Positions 1 through 8,358 are shown, counted from the first letter of the stretch. The stretch is DNA of 23,793 bases from Prevotella sp. UBA2456 (GCA_002342415.1 DDPY01000001.1:1-23793), one strand, 5' to 3'. Notes: a model not told the origin generated them from the sequence alone. Translations and numbers: made by a program.

Positions 1-2
1 AA

Positions 3-68
3 ACCATGTCGAAGATAGAAGACTGTCTGCACATTTCTATTCTCCAAGAGGAACTGGAGATGGCATAA
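3..68 (+). CDS. 3' end of an unidentified ORF (partial)
   Basis: An open frame enters from the left edge and stops at TAA 66-68, ending in residues LQEELEMA. There is an in-frame ATG at 6-8, so it could also be a 20-codon ORF. Too little is visible to assign a family, and it may be non-coding. A ten-codon ORF (91-123) follows, whose TAA overlaps an ATG at 123. Confidence 0.2.
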   Translation, partial: TMSKIEDCLHISILQEELEMA

Positions 69-182
69 AAGCTAAAGGGAAAGAAAAACGATGATGAACA
101 TTCAGCACCACACAGCCTCGTAATGTTTAACCGAGACGACATGAGACAGCCATCCGTGTCGCCTCATAACATTTACGAGACA

Positions 183-431
183 ATGAGCAGAAGTAGAAAG
201 CGAATGCCAGTCAGCACATGGTGCTGCTACAAGTCGCAGAAGAAAGGAAAGCAGGCGAGTAGCCGCAAGTTCCGCCGCAAGGCGAATGTATTGTTACATC
301 AGGGAAAGGCACATCTTCTTCCCTTGAAGTCCTTCGAGGTGATGAGTCCTTGGGATTTAGGTGGTGATGGAAAGCATTTCTGTGGCTTCCATCCCGAAGA
401 AGAGTGGTATGTTAAGCTGATGAGGAAGTGA
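183..431 (+). CDS. Small basic conserved hypothetical protein (82 aa)
   Basis: The frame is open from an ATG at 123, but I prefer the ATG at 183. It gives an N-terminus MSRSRKR, which resembles the start of small uncharacterised basic proteins I recall from Bacteroidales and phage-like contexts. The protein is rich in Arg and Lys, has a CC pair near residue 14, a basic stretch (KFRRKA) and a tail with W-D-L-G-G-D-G-K and E-E-E-W-Y. The ending MRK also fits that recalled group. No signal peptide or membrane segment is visible. Function is unknown; the charge suggests nucleic-acid binding, but that is only an inference. If the start at 123 were used the protein would be 102 aa. Confidence 0.5.
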   Translation: MSRSRKRMPVSTWCCYKSQKKGKQASSRKFRRKANVLLHQGKAHLLPLKSFEVMSPWDLGGDGKHFCGFHPEEEWYVKLMRK

Positions 432-461
432 TTTTGTAGGCTTATAACAGCCGTTTGTCTA

Positions 462-674
462 TTGTTTAGACTAATATCGGAAAGTTACTTTTACGAGCAT
501 TCTAGACATCATATACCTCTGGGCGAGGACTGGGACATCAGGATTCTGGGGCGCGTGATAGAGGTGGTGAAGAAAAGCGTGAGGCGCAGCTATCGCGAGT
601 GTGAGGCGGGACGCTACTGGCTGCACTTCGCCGTGCGCCCCTGCGGAAACCGACGGAAGGTAAGGATGATGTAA
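462..674 (+). pseudogene. Possible gene remnant or short ORF (about 70 codons)
   Basis: This frame is open for 70 codons but has only a TTG near its beginning and no internal ATG until its last residues. No Bacteroidetes promoter box precedes it. The composition of its second half (EDWDIRILGRVIEVV, then GRYWLHFAVRP) looks protein-like, so it may be the 3' part of a decayed gene. Its TAA stop (672-674) lies inside the first unit of a 7-nt tandem repeat. It is not assigned to a family and could be a chance frame. Confidence 0.25.
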
Positions 675-711
675 GATGTAAGATGTAAGATGTGAGAGGT
701 GAGAGGTGAGA
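670..711 (+). repeat. 7-nt tandem repeat (TGTAAGA / GGTGAGA), 6 units
   Basis: Three TGTAAGA units, one TGTGAGA and two GGTGAGA units follow head to tail. The TAA in the first unit is the stop of the preceding frame. A looser G/A-rich continuation runs to about 740. The same purine-rich heptad occurs at 3822-3847 and 6151-6206. From 712 to 796 nothing else is recognisable. Confidence 0.85.
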
Positions 712-796
712 GAAATGTGGGAGGAGGGTGGTGAGAGGGGGCAGTCGCGGCGATGTAGAAAAGAATTGCGTTGTGGAAAATAAAGCGGGATAAGTC

Positions 797-827
797 TTGG
801 TAGTGTCATTTTTTCGTTGTACCTTTG
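797..827 (+). promoter_or_regulatory. Bacteroidetes promoter for the sensor-kinase pair
   Basis: TTGG at 797-800 and TACCTTTG at 820-827 are 19 bp apart, fitting the -33/-7 consensus of Bacteroidetes. The ATG at 836 is only 8 nt beyond the -7 box, so the transcript would be nearly leaderless. Confidence 0.75.
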
Positions 828-835
828 CAGCTACA

Positions 836-2293
836 ATGACTAAAAAGGCTAAATACTTTCAACCAACCTTGTCGGCTAAACTCGGTTTGAGGGTGGTGGC
901 GATAGTGACCATACTTTTTGTGGTCATCTTCAGCGTGGTTTTCTACTACGCCCGACGCGTGGTGAAGGAGGAGGCTATTGCCGTGGCCCAGCAGGCGCTG
1001 GAGACGACGGTGCTTAACGTGGACAATGCGCTGCACAGGGTGGAAGTGGCTGTGGACGGAATGAAGCGGAATGTGGAGCTTCATCTGGACCATCCTGACA
1101 GCATGTACTTCTATAGCCGGCAGGCGCTGGAAGACAATCCGGTGATGATGGGGTGTGCCATCACCTTTGTTCCTGGCTTCTACGCTCAGAAGGATGGCCT
1201 GTTTATGGCCTATCATCATCGTCAGGGCGACTCGGTGGTGCAGGCGAGTCATTTCGGCAACGTGCCTTATACGGAGCAGGCGTGGTTTACAAAACCGCTA
1301 CGCCGAAATGCGGCAACGTGGATAGAGCCCGGTATTGAGATGCGTACCAACGGCCATCCTATCGCCTCGTACTCTGTTCCTATACACAGGAAGGGGAAGG
1401 CTGTGGGCGTGTTGTCCTGCGATATCTCGCTGCGTTGGCTGACGGACTTGGTTCAGGCTACGCGCCCGTTCCCACGCACGTTCTGTGCGGTGCTGGCGAA
1501 GGGCGGCTCGTTTCTGGTGCATCCCGATACGGCGCAACTGGTGGAGGGGGCGGTGTTCAAACAGCTGGACCACTGGCCTGGCGACCGCGAGCAGTTCAAG
1601 AAGCTGGCGCGGGCGATGCTGAATGGGGAGACGGGCTATATGAAGGTCAACTTCTTCGGCTATGACAACTACGTGTTCTACAAGCCGTTTAAGAATACGG
1701 ACTGGAGTGTGGATATCACCTGTCCGGAGACGGAACTGATGAGTGGCTTTCATCAGCTTCAGCGCGATATTGTGCCGTTTGTGGCGGGTGGGCTGCTGGT
1801 CATCTTCGTGTTCTGTCTGCTCTATGTCTGGTGGAGCCTCCGTCCGCTTCGCGGGTTGGCAGCCTCGGCACAGCATATAGCCAGCGGCGACTATTCGTGG
1901 CCTATCAGCGAGAGCCGGCGAAAGGACGAAGTGGGCGTGCTTCAGAACAATTTCAGGTCGATGCAGCGCTCGCTGGTGGCTTACCTGGCGGAGATAGAGC
2001 ACGAGAATGCCGACTTGCAGCAGCAGCGCGTAGCCTTGCGGACAGCCAATGAACGTGTGCAGGAGGCCGACCGCGTGCAGAGCGACTTCCTGAGTCATGT
2101 GACCGGGCAGATGAACCGTCCGCTCAGCGACATCAGCAGCAGGGTAGACTACATCCGACGGCATCACGGCGAGATGGAGCAGGACGAGATGTGCCAGCAT
2201 GCCGACGAGATACAACGGCAGACGATGGTGGTCACGGGGCTGCTGGACGAGGTGCTACAGCAGACCATCAAGAAAGGAGGGACCAAGGGATGA
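836..2293 (+). CDS. Membrane Cache-HAMP sensor protein with degenerate histidine-kinase dimerisation domain
   Basis: This 485-aa protein has a membrane segment (about residues 16-38), a periplasmic region of about 270 residues resembling a double Cache sensor, a second membrane segment (about 312-334) and a HAMP-like linker (about 332-385). A coiled coil leads into an H-box-like stretch, FLSHVTGQMNRPL. Aligned with the usual F-L-x-x-x-S-H-E-x-R-T-P-L, the phospho-accepting His is Gly424; a His (421) sits three residues earlier. The protein ends about 60 residues later with no N, G1 or G2 ATP-binding boxes. It therefore probably cannot signal as a kinase alone. The next gene is a paralogue overlapping by 4 bp (ATGA). 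The ATG at 836 is chosen because the upstream TTG lies in the promoter. Confidence 0.8.
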   Translation: MTKKAKYFQPTLSAKLGLRVVAIVTILFVVIFSVVFYYARRVVKEEAIAVAQQALETTVLNVDNALHRVEVAVDGMKRNVELHLDHPDSMYFYSRQALEDNPVMMGCAITFVPGFYAQKDGLFMAYHHRQGDSVVQASHFGNVPYTEQAWFTKPLRRNAATWIEPGIEMRTNGHPIASYSVPIHRKGKAVGVLSCDISLRWLTDLVQATRPFPRTFCAVLAKGGSFLVHPDTAQLVEGAVFKQLDHWPGDREQFKKLARAMLNGETGYMKVNFFGYDNYVFYKPFKNTDWSVDITCPETELMSGFHQLQRDIVPFVAGGLLVIFVFCLLYVWWSLRPLRGLAASAQHIASGDYSWPISESRRKDEVGVLQNNFRSMQRSLVAYLAEIEHENADLQQQRVALRTANERVQEADRVQSDFLSHVTGQMNRPLSDISSRVDYIRRHHGEMEQDEMCQHADEIQRQTMVVTGLLDEVLQQTIKKGGTKG

Positions 2294-3825
2294 AACGCCT
2301 GTTGAACCGTATCCTCCAGTCGCTGACGATAAAGCTCACCTTGGGCATCGTACTGTGTGTGACGATGGTGATAGTGGGGGTGCTCGGCGTGTTGTACCTT
2401 CAGACGCGCCGGCTGGTGAGAAACGAGGCCATCAGCCATGCCGAGCGCGTGCTCGACAATGCCGCGCTGAGGGCGAGGAACTATATGGACGAGGTGGAAA
2501 TGCGCGCTGCCGACTTGTCGCTCGAAATGCTGTCGAAGGCGGTCACGGCAGAAAAGTCCTATCCGCACTCCTACACCGTGATATTGGACCACAAGGGCCG
2601 CTATTTAGTACACCCCGACAGCGCCAAGTTGTTGCATACGACCATTTTCGACGGTGCAGACTCCCAAAAGCATCCTGACCTCATTACGCTCGGACAGAAT
2701 ATGGTGAGCGGCAAGAGCGGCTGGCAGCGTATGGTCATCGACGGCACTCCCTCTATCGTCTTCTATCGTCCGCTGCCTCATACCGACTGGAGCATTGCCC
2801 TGGTGTGTCCGAAAGAAGATATCTTCGGCAGATACATTCAGCTGAACACCTTCCTCATACTGGCCGTGCTGGCGGGCTTGTGCCTGATGACCTGGTTCTG
2901 CAGGAATGCCATCGGCCGCATCATCCGTCCCCTCCGCGAGCTGGCCCGGCAGACACGCCATATCACCGACGGCAACTACGAGGACGAGATGCCCCGTTCA
3001 GACAGAAACGATGTGATAGGGCGCATGCAGAACAGCTTTGTGGACATGCAGAAGGCTATCAGGGAGCATGTGGAAACCCTGCAGCGCACACACCAGGAGA
3101 CGACGGAGTGTAACGAGATGCTGAAAGAGGCCAACCAGATGGCTGTCCAGGCAGAGAGCAAGAAGACGGCCTTTATCCAGGATGTGCTCCACCAGGTGCG
3201 CACTCCGCTGAACATCATTCAAGGCTTCGTGCAGGTGATGCGCGACGACTACAGTGCCATTCCTGAGGGCGAGACCAATCGAATACTCGATACGATGCAG
3301 CATCAGGCCATCACGGTGACGCGTATGTCGCAGATGCTGGTCTCGGCATCGGGCCTCAATGAATACAACCGCGTGGAGCGCAACGACTCCATAAGGTGTA
3401 ACAAGGCTGCCCGCACGGCTGCCGTCAGCTACAACCAGCGACCGCCCGTCAGCGTGGAGCTGCATGTGGAGACTGCCGTTCCCGACTCCCTGCGTATCCA
3501 TACCAACAGGGACTACCTCGACAAGGTGCTCAACGAGCTGCTGTATAATGCCAAGAAGTTTACCACTGATGGGCGCGTGCTGCTGCGCGTCGAGGCTTCC
3601 GACGAGGTGGTGCGCTTCATCGTCGAGGATACGGGTCCGGGCATAGCCGAAGCAGAGCGCGAGAACATCTTCAGGCGTTTCTATAAGGTGGACGGATTCA
3701 CTGAGGGGCTTGGTCTGGGCCTGCCTGTCTGCAAGCAGCTGGCACTTGCCTTAGGCGGCAATCTGACCTACGACGAGAGCTATGCCCACGGCTCGCGCTT
3801 TATTCTTGAACTCCCGAAGGCGTAA
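2290..3825 (+). CDS. Cache-HAMP sensor histidine kinase
   Basis: This 511-aa membrane kinase has a membrane segment (about 12-36), a periplasmic region of about 147 residues, a second membrane segment (about 185-205), a HAMP-like linker, an H-box with His301 (VLHQVRTPL), an N-box (NELLYNAKKF, Asn420), a G1 box DTGPGI (from Asp447) and a G2 box GLGLGL. All catalytic motifs are present. Its sensor matches only the membrane-proximal half of the preceding protein's sensor: both have HPD[ST]A and Y[KR]P-x-x-x-TDWS. It starts at ATGA overlapping the upstream stop, preceded by AAAGGAGGG at 2274-2282, so translation is probably coupled. No response regulator is encoded nearby, so the output partner is unknown. 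The TAA stop lies in a 7-nt repeat. Confidence 0.9.
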   Translation: MKRLLNRILQSLTIKLTLGIVLCVTMVIVGVLGVLYLQTRRLVRNEAISHAERVLDNAALRARNYMDEVEMRAADLSLEMLSKAVTAEKSYPHSYTVILDHKGRYLVHPDSAKLLHTTIFDGADSQKHPDLITLGQNMVSGKSGWQRMVIDGTPSIVFYRPLPHTDWSIALVCPKEDIFGRYIQLNTFLILAVLAGLCLMTWFCRNAIGRIIRPLRELARQTRHITDGNYEDEMPRSDRNDVIGRMQNSFVDMQKAIREHVETLQRTHQETTECNEMLKEANQMAVQAESKKTAFIQDVLHQVRTPLNIIQGFVQVMRDDYSAIPEGETNRILDTMQHQAITVTRMSQMLVSASGLNEYNRVERNDSIRCNKAARTAAVSYNQRPPVSVELHVETAVPDSLRIHTNRDYLDKVLNELLYNAKKFTTDGRVLLRVEASDEVVRFIVEDTGPGIAEAERENIFRRFYKVDGFTEGLGLGLPVCKQLALALGGNLTYDESYAHGSRFILELPKA

Positions 3826-3847
3826 GATGAGAGGTAAGAGGTGAGAG
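3822..3847 (+). repeat. 7-nt tandem repeat (GTAAGAN / GTGAGAG), imperfect
   Basis: GTAAGAT, a 5-nt partial unit, GTAAGAG and GTGAGAG follow one another. The first unit supplies the TAA stop of the sensor kinase (3823-3825). It is the same family as 670-711 and 6151-6206. Confidence 0.7.
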
Positions 3848-3871
3848 GTTTGTTACAAGCGGAAAAGTATT

Positions 3872-3904
3872 AGAGACGTGTCGAAAAGCGCGTCTCTCTT
3901 TTTA
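3872..3904 (+). terminator. Intrinsic terminator after the sensor-kinase operon
   Basis: AGAGACG (3872-3878) pairs with CGTCTCT (3891-3897) around a 12-nt loop, followed by a T-rich run to 3903. Confidence 0.7.
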
Positions 3905-3908
3905 TTCG

Positions 3909-3916
3909 TATCTTTG
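3909..3916 (+). promoter_or_regulatory. -7 box for the xylanase/feruloyl esterase gene
   Basis: TATCTTTG matches TAnnTTTG and lies 5 nt after the terminator T-run. No clear -33 box is visible. The leader to the ATG at 3974 would be about 50-55 nt. Confidence 0.6.
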
Positions 3917-3973
3917 CCGACGGAAACTTGAAATCACTGAAACAGAGTATTCACCTATTTTTATAACAACACA

Positions 3974-6169
3974 ATGAGACAAACTGTAAAAACTGCCTTT
4001 GCCCTATTGCTGGCCCTCGCCGGCACGGGTTGCTGGGCACAACCCCGTCAGGAGATCGTCCTGGAGGACGGTCACGGACTGAAAGACGCCTATCGCGACT
4101 ACTTCTCCGTAGGTGTCGCCGTCAACAAGCGTAATGTATCTATCCCCCAACAGATGGCCCTCGTGCGCCAGCAGTTCAACAGCATGACTGCTGAGAACGA
4201 TATGAAGCCCGTCTCGGTGCATCCCGCCGAGGGCGTGTGGAACTGGGGCGGAGCCGACTCCATCGCCAACTTCGCCCGTCAGGCGGGCATCAAGCTGCGC
4301 GGCCATTGCCTGTGCTGGCATGCCCAGTTTGCCGACTGGATGTTTACCGACAAGAAAGGCCGCCCCGTCAAGAAGGAGGTGTTCTATCAGCGCCTGCGCG
4401 AACATATTCATACGGTGGTGAACCGCTACAAGGATGTGGTCTACTGCTGGGATGTGGTCAACGAGGCCATCAGCGACAATCCCCGTGGGGAGTTTCGCGA
4501 CGGCAAGTGGCAGCCGGGCTCGCCCTATCGCGACAGCCGCCACTATCAGCTCTGCGGCGACGAGTTCATAGCCAAGGCCTTCGAGTATGCCCACGAGGCC
4601 GATCCCAACGCGCTGCTGTTCTATAACGACTACAACGAGTGCGAACCAGGCAAGCGCGACCGCATCTACGACATGGTGAAGAAGATGCAGCAGCAGGGGG
4701 TACCCATTCATGGCATCGGCATGCAGGGACATTACAATATCTATGGTCCGTCAGAGGAAGAGATAGATGCCGCCATCAGCAAGTACGCCCAGATAGTGAA
4801 GCACATCCACGTGACGGAGCTCGATGTGCGCACCAACCAGGAGATGGGCGGTCAGCTGCGCTTCTCGCGCGGCGAGCAGAAACCCCTCGCACCCTACTTG
4901 CAGGCACTGCAGAACGACCAGTACAACCGCATCTTCCGCGTCTTCCGCAAGCACCGGGATGTCATCGACTGTGTCACCTTCTGGAATCTCTCAGACCGCG
5001 ACTCGTGGCTCGGTGTAGACAACCATCCGCTGCCCTTCGACGAGCACTATAAGGCCAAGCCCGTCTATCGCATCATCCGCGACTTTAATCCGGCTCTCGA
5101 CCATCCTACCATCAAGGACGACTGGAAGCCTAACTTCTGGAACCAGCCCGGACAGCAGTATCCGCAGGTCAACTCGCAGGGCTATGTGCGCTTCCGCATC
5201 GATGCCCCCGATGCCAAGTCGGTCATTGTGAGCCTCGGTCTGGGCGGTCGTGGCGGTACGGTGCTGCGCAAGGACAAGGATGGGGTTTGGACGGGAGTCA
5301 CCGAGGAGCCCGAAGACCCTGGATACCACTATTATCATCTGACCATCGACGGCTGTACGGTGAACGACCCGGGAACGGGCAATTTCTTCGGCTCCTGCCG
5401 TTGGGAGAGCGGTATGGAGATTCCTGCTCCCGATGAGGCGTTCTATCAGACCCGCATGGATGTGCCTCATGGACGCTTGCAGCAGGTGCTGTTCCCCTCG
5501 AAGAGCACGGGTGAGGTGAAGACGGCCTGGGTCTACACACCGCCTACGTATGGCAAGAATCCCAAGGAGCGCTTCCCGGTGCTCTACCTGCAGCACGGCT
5601 GGGGTGAGAACGAGACCTCATGGTCTGTGCAGGGTCGTGCCGGCATCATCATGGACAACCTCCTTGCCGAGGGTAAGTGCAAGCCCTTTATCATCGTGAT
5701 GACCTACGGAATGACCAACGATGTCAAGTTTGGCAAGCTGCATGAGTTTACTGCCAAGGAGTTCGAGACCGTCCTCGTAGACGAACTGGTGCCCTATGTA
5801 GACAGCCACTTCCTGACCAAGAGCGACAAGTGGAACCGTGCCATGGCCGGCCTGTCGATGGGAGGCTTCGAAACCCGGCTTATCACCCTGCGCCGACCCG
5901 AAGTGTTCGGATACTATGGATTGCTCTCTAGCGGACAGTATGAGCCGAAGGACATCAAGGACCCCAAGCAGACGCGACTCATCTTCCAGAGCTGCGGCTC
6001 GAAGGAGTATCCCGACCGCATCCGCCAGTCGACCGAGGCACTGAAGGCTGCCGGACTGCCTGCCGTTGGCTATGTCAGCGAGGGTACTGCCCATGAGTTC
6101 CTCACCTGGCGGCGCTCACTGCGCGAGCTGGCACCGCTGCTGTTTAGAGAGGTGAGTGGTAAGAAGTAA
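3974..6169 (+). CDS. xyn10D-fae1A: Bifunctional GH10 endo-xylanase / CE1 feruloyl esterase
   Basis: A 731-aa secreted enzyme that should cut arabinoxylan chains and release ferulate. A signal peptide (about 1-22, ending CWA) is followed by a GH10 domain (about 25-375) with acid/base Glu164 in WDVVNEA and nucleophile Glu282 in HVTELDVR. A beta-sandwich, CBM48/E-set-like linker (about 385-480) precedes a CE1 esterase domain (about 490-725) with Ser628 in GLSMGG and His707 in TAHEF. Domain order and size fit Xyn10D-Fae1A described from Prevotella ruminicola. No SusC/SusD pair, regulator or other xylan gene is adjacent, so it stands alone rather than in a polysaccharide-utilisation locus. The TG-C in the signal region does not form a good lipobox, so soluble export is more likely than lipidation. 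The last codons and the stop lie in a 7-nt repeat. Confidence 0.93.
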   Translation: MRQTVKTAFALLLALAGTGCWAQPRQEIVLEDGHGLKDAYRDYFSVGVAVNKRNVSIPQQMALVRQQFNSMTAENDMKPVSVHPAEGVWNWGGADSIANFARQAGIKLRGHCLCWHAQFADWMFTDKKGRPVKKEVFYQRLREHIHTVVNRYKDVVYCWDVVNEAISDNPRGEFRDGKWQPGSPYRDSRHYQLCGDEFIAKAFEYAHEADPNALLFYNDYNECEPGKRDRIYDMVKKMQQQGVPIHGIGMQGHYNIYGPSEEEIDAAISKYAQIVKHIHVTELDVRTNQEMGGQLRFSRGEQKPLAPYLQALQNDQYNRIFRVFRKHRDVIDCVTFWNLSDRDSWLGVDNHPLPFDEHYKAKPVYRIIRDFNPALDHPTIKDDWKPNFWNQPGQQYPQVNSQGYVRFRIDAPDAKSVIVSLGLGGRGGTVLRKDKDGVWTGVTEEPEDPGYHYYHLTIDGCTVNDPGTGNFFGSCRWESGMEIPAPDEAFYQTRMDVPHGRLQQVLFPSKSTGEVKTAWVYTPPTYGKNPKERFPVLYLQHGWGENETSWSVQGRAGIIMDNLLAEGKCKPFIIVMTYGMTNDVKFGKLHEFTAKEFETVLVDELVPYVDSHFLTKSDKWNRAMAGLSMGGFETRLITLRRPEVFGYYGLLSSGQYEPKDIKDPKQTRLIFQSCGSKEYPDRIRQSTEALKAAGLPAVGYVSEGTAHEFLTWRRSLRELAPLLFREVSGKK

Positions 6170-6206
6170 GAAGTAAGAGGTAAGAAGTAAGAGGTAAGTG
6201 GTGAGA
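6151..6206 (+). repeat. 7-nt tandem repeat (RGTAAGA / GGTGAGN), 8 units
   Basis: Eight heptads run from the last six codons of the xylanase gene (ending VSGKK) to the terminator. The TAA stop at 6167-6169 is part of the third unit, so the repeat is coding for its first units and non-coding after. Confidence 0.85.
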
Positions 6207-6208
6207 GG

Positions 6209-6242
6209 AAAAATGAACTGATTATTTGGTCAGTTCATTTTT
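6209..6242 (+). terminator. Strong intrinsic terminator, possibly bidirectional
   Basis: A perfect 13-bp inverted repeat (6209-6221 with 6230-6242, core ATGAACTGA / TCAGTTCAT) with an 8-nt loop, flanked by A-run and T-run. It ends the xylanase transcript. The metG -33 box lies in its loop. Confidence 0.85.
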
Positions 6243-6256
6243 TTGTTGTACCTTCG
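6225..6256 (+). promoter_or_regulatory. metG promoter
   Basis: TTTG at 6225-6228 and TACCTTCG at 6249-6256 are 20 bp apart. The -7 box has one mismatch (C for T) to the consensus. The promoter overlaps the upstream terminator. Confidence 0.7.
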
Positions 6257-6284
6257 CGGGCAAAATAGAAAAGAAATTGGAATC

Positions 6285-8351
6285 ATGGTAGAGAAAAAGT
6301 TTAAGAGAACGACGGTGACATCGGCTTTGCCATACGCTAATGGCGGTGTGCATATCGGTCACCTGGCTGGTGTCTATGTGCCGGCAGATATCTATGTGCG
6401 CTATCTGCGCTTGAAGAAGGAAGAGGTGCTGTTTATCGGCGGCTCCGACGAACATGGTGTGCCCATCACGGTGCGCGCCCGCAAGGAGGGCATCACCCCG
6501 CAGGATGTGGTGGATCGCTATCATAAGATGATCAAGGACTCCTTCAAGGAGTTTGGCATCTCGTTTGACATCTACAGCCGCACTACTTCGGAGACCCATC
6601 ATAAGTTTGCTGCCGAGTGGTTTCGCAAGCTCTACGACGAAGGCAAGCTTGTGGAGGAGACTACCGAGCAGCTGTACGACGAGGAGGCTAAGCAGTTTCT
6701 GGCCGACCGCTATGTGACGGGCGAATGTCCCCACTGTCATAATCAAGGAGCATACGGCGACCAGTGCGAGAAGTGCGGTCGCGATCTCTCGCCTACGGAG
6801 CTCATCAATCCCAAGTCGACCATCAGCGGTTCCACTCCCGTGCTGAAGAAGACCAAGAACTGGTATCTGCCGCTGAACGAGTATCAGGAGTGGCTGAAAC
6901 AGTGGATTCTGGAAGACCATAAGGAGTGGCGTCCCAATGTCTACGGCCAGTGTAAGTCGTGGCTCGATATGGACCTGCAGCCTCGTGCCATGACGCGCGA
7001 TCTGGACTGGGGTATTCCCGTCCCAGTGGAGGGTGCCGACGGCAAGGTGCTGTATGTATGGTTCGACGCGCCCATCGGCTATGTGTCGAATACCGTAGAG
7101 CTTTGTGCGAAGGATCCTGAGCGCTGGGGCAACTGGGAGAAATGGTGGCAGGACGAGGACACCCGTCTGGTACACTTCATCGGCAAGGACAATATCGTGT
7201 TCCACTGCATCATCTTCCCCGTGATGATGAAGGCTCACGGCAAGTATATCATGCCCGACAACGTGCCTGCCAACGAATTCCTGAACTTGGAGAACGACAA
7301 GATCTCGACCTCGCGCAACTGGGCTGTCTGGCTGCACGAGTATTTAGAGGATATGCCTGGCAAGCAGGATGTGCTGCGCTATGTGCTGACTGCCAACGCA
7401 CCCGAGACGAAGGACAACAACTTCACCTGGAAGGACTTCCAGGACCGCAACAATAATGAGCTGGTAGCCATCTATGGCAACTTCGTGAACCGCGCGCTCC
7501 AGCTGACCAAGAAATACTGGAACGGAGTGGTGCCTGCCTGCGGCGAGCTGTTGGATGTGGACCGCCAGGCTCTCGAAGAGTTCAAGGATGTGAAGCTGAA
7601 GGTGGAGACCCTGCTCGACCAGTTCAAGTTCCGCGATGCCCAGTTTGAGGCGATGAACCTGGCGCGCATCGGCAACCGCTACATCACCGAGTGCGAGCCC
7701 TGGAAGGTATGGAAGCAAGACCAGAAGCGCTGCGAGACCATTCTTAATATCTGTCTGCAACTGACGGCTAATCTGGCCATCGCCTTCGAGCCCTTCCTGC
7801 CGTTCTCAAGCAAGAAACTGCGCGAGATGCTGAATATGGAGAGCTTCGAGTGGGAGCAGTTGGGGGCTACCGACCTCTTGAAGGCTGGCCACCAGTTGGG
7901 CGAACCGCAGCTGCTGTTCGAGAAGATTGAGGACGAGGTGATTCAGAAGCAATTAGACAAGCTGGAGGCTACGAAGAAAGCCAACGAGGCTGCCCAGCAC
8001 AAGGCTGCCCCCGTGAAGGAGAATGTAGACTTCGAGACCTTTGAGAAACTCGACATCCGCGTGGGACTGGTGAAGCAGTGCCAGCGCGTGCCCAAGTCTA
8101 AGAAGCTGTTGCAGTTCCTGATTGACGACGGTTCTGGTCAGGACCGCACCATCTGCTCTGGCATTGCCGCCTTCTACGAGCATCCTGAGGAGCTGGTGGG
8201 CAAGCGAATCCTCTTCGTGGCCAATTTTGCACCGCGCAAGATGATGGGCATCGAGAGTCAGGGTATGATTCTCTCGGCTGTCGATGCCGACGAGAGCCTG
8301 AGCGTGGTGACCACCACCAAGGATGTGAAGCCCGGCAGTCAGGTGGGATAA
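6285..8351 (+). CDS. metG: Methionyl-tRNA synthetase
   Basis: This 688-aa cytoplasmic enzyme charges tRNA-Met with methionine. It has the HIGH motif at residues 23-26, a zinc knuckle with Cys148, 151, 161 and 164, and a KMSKS-loop variant KISTS (339-343). The anticodon-binding helical domain follows, then an OB-fold tRNA-binding (Trbp111-like) C-terminal domain from about residue 580 (EKLDIRVG onward), which promotes dimerisation in this family. Length is typical of the long bacterial form. The ATG at 6285 is chosen over an upstream alternative start at 6243 that would lie in the terminator and promoter. It converges on the acyltransferase gene with a 7-bp gap and no terminator between them. 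Confidence 0.97.
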   Translation: MVEKKFKRTTVTSALPYANGGVHIGHLAGVYVPADIYVRYLRLKKEEVLFIGGSDEHGVPITVRARKEGITPQDVVDRYHKMIKDSFKEFGISFDIYSRTTSETHHKFAAEWFRKLYDEGKLVEETTEQLYDEEAKQFLADRYVTGECPHCHNQGAYGDQCEKCGRDLSPTELINPKSTISGSTPVLKKTKNWYLPLNEYQEWLKQWILEDHKEWRPNVYGQCKSWLDMDLQPRAMTRDLDWGIPVPVEGADGKVLYVWFDAPIGYVSNTVELCAKDPERWGNWEKWWQDEDTRLVHFIGKDNIVFHCIIFPVMMKAHGKYIMPDNVPANEFLNLENDKISTSRNWAVWLHEYLEDMPGKQDVLRYVLTANAPETKDNNFTWKDFQDRNNNELVAIYGNFVNRALQLTKKYWNGVVPACGELLDVDRQALEEFKDVKLKVETLLDQFKFRDAQFEAMNLARIGNRYITECEPWKVWKQDQKRCETILNICLQLTANLAIAFEPFLPFSSKKLREMLNMESFEWEQLGATDLLKAGHQLGEPQLLFEKIEDEVIQKQLDKLEATKKANEAAQHKAAPVKENVDFETFEKLDIRVGLVKQCQRVPKSKKLLQFLIDDGSGQDRTICSGIAAFYEHPEELVGKRILFVANFAPRKMMGIESQGMILSAVDADESLSVVTTTKDVKPGSQVG

Positions 8352-8358
8352 GAGAGGA

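Noticed and set aside
1298..2215. Long minus-strand ORF opposite the first sensor gene
   Set aside because: It is the antisense shadow of a GC-rich coding gene; the encoded peptide has no family features and no promoter.
6222..7337. Long minus-strand ORF opposite metG
   Set aside because: It lies opposite clear metG motifs and is an antisense artefact.
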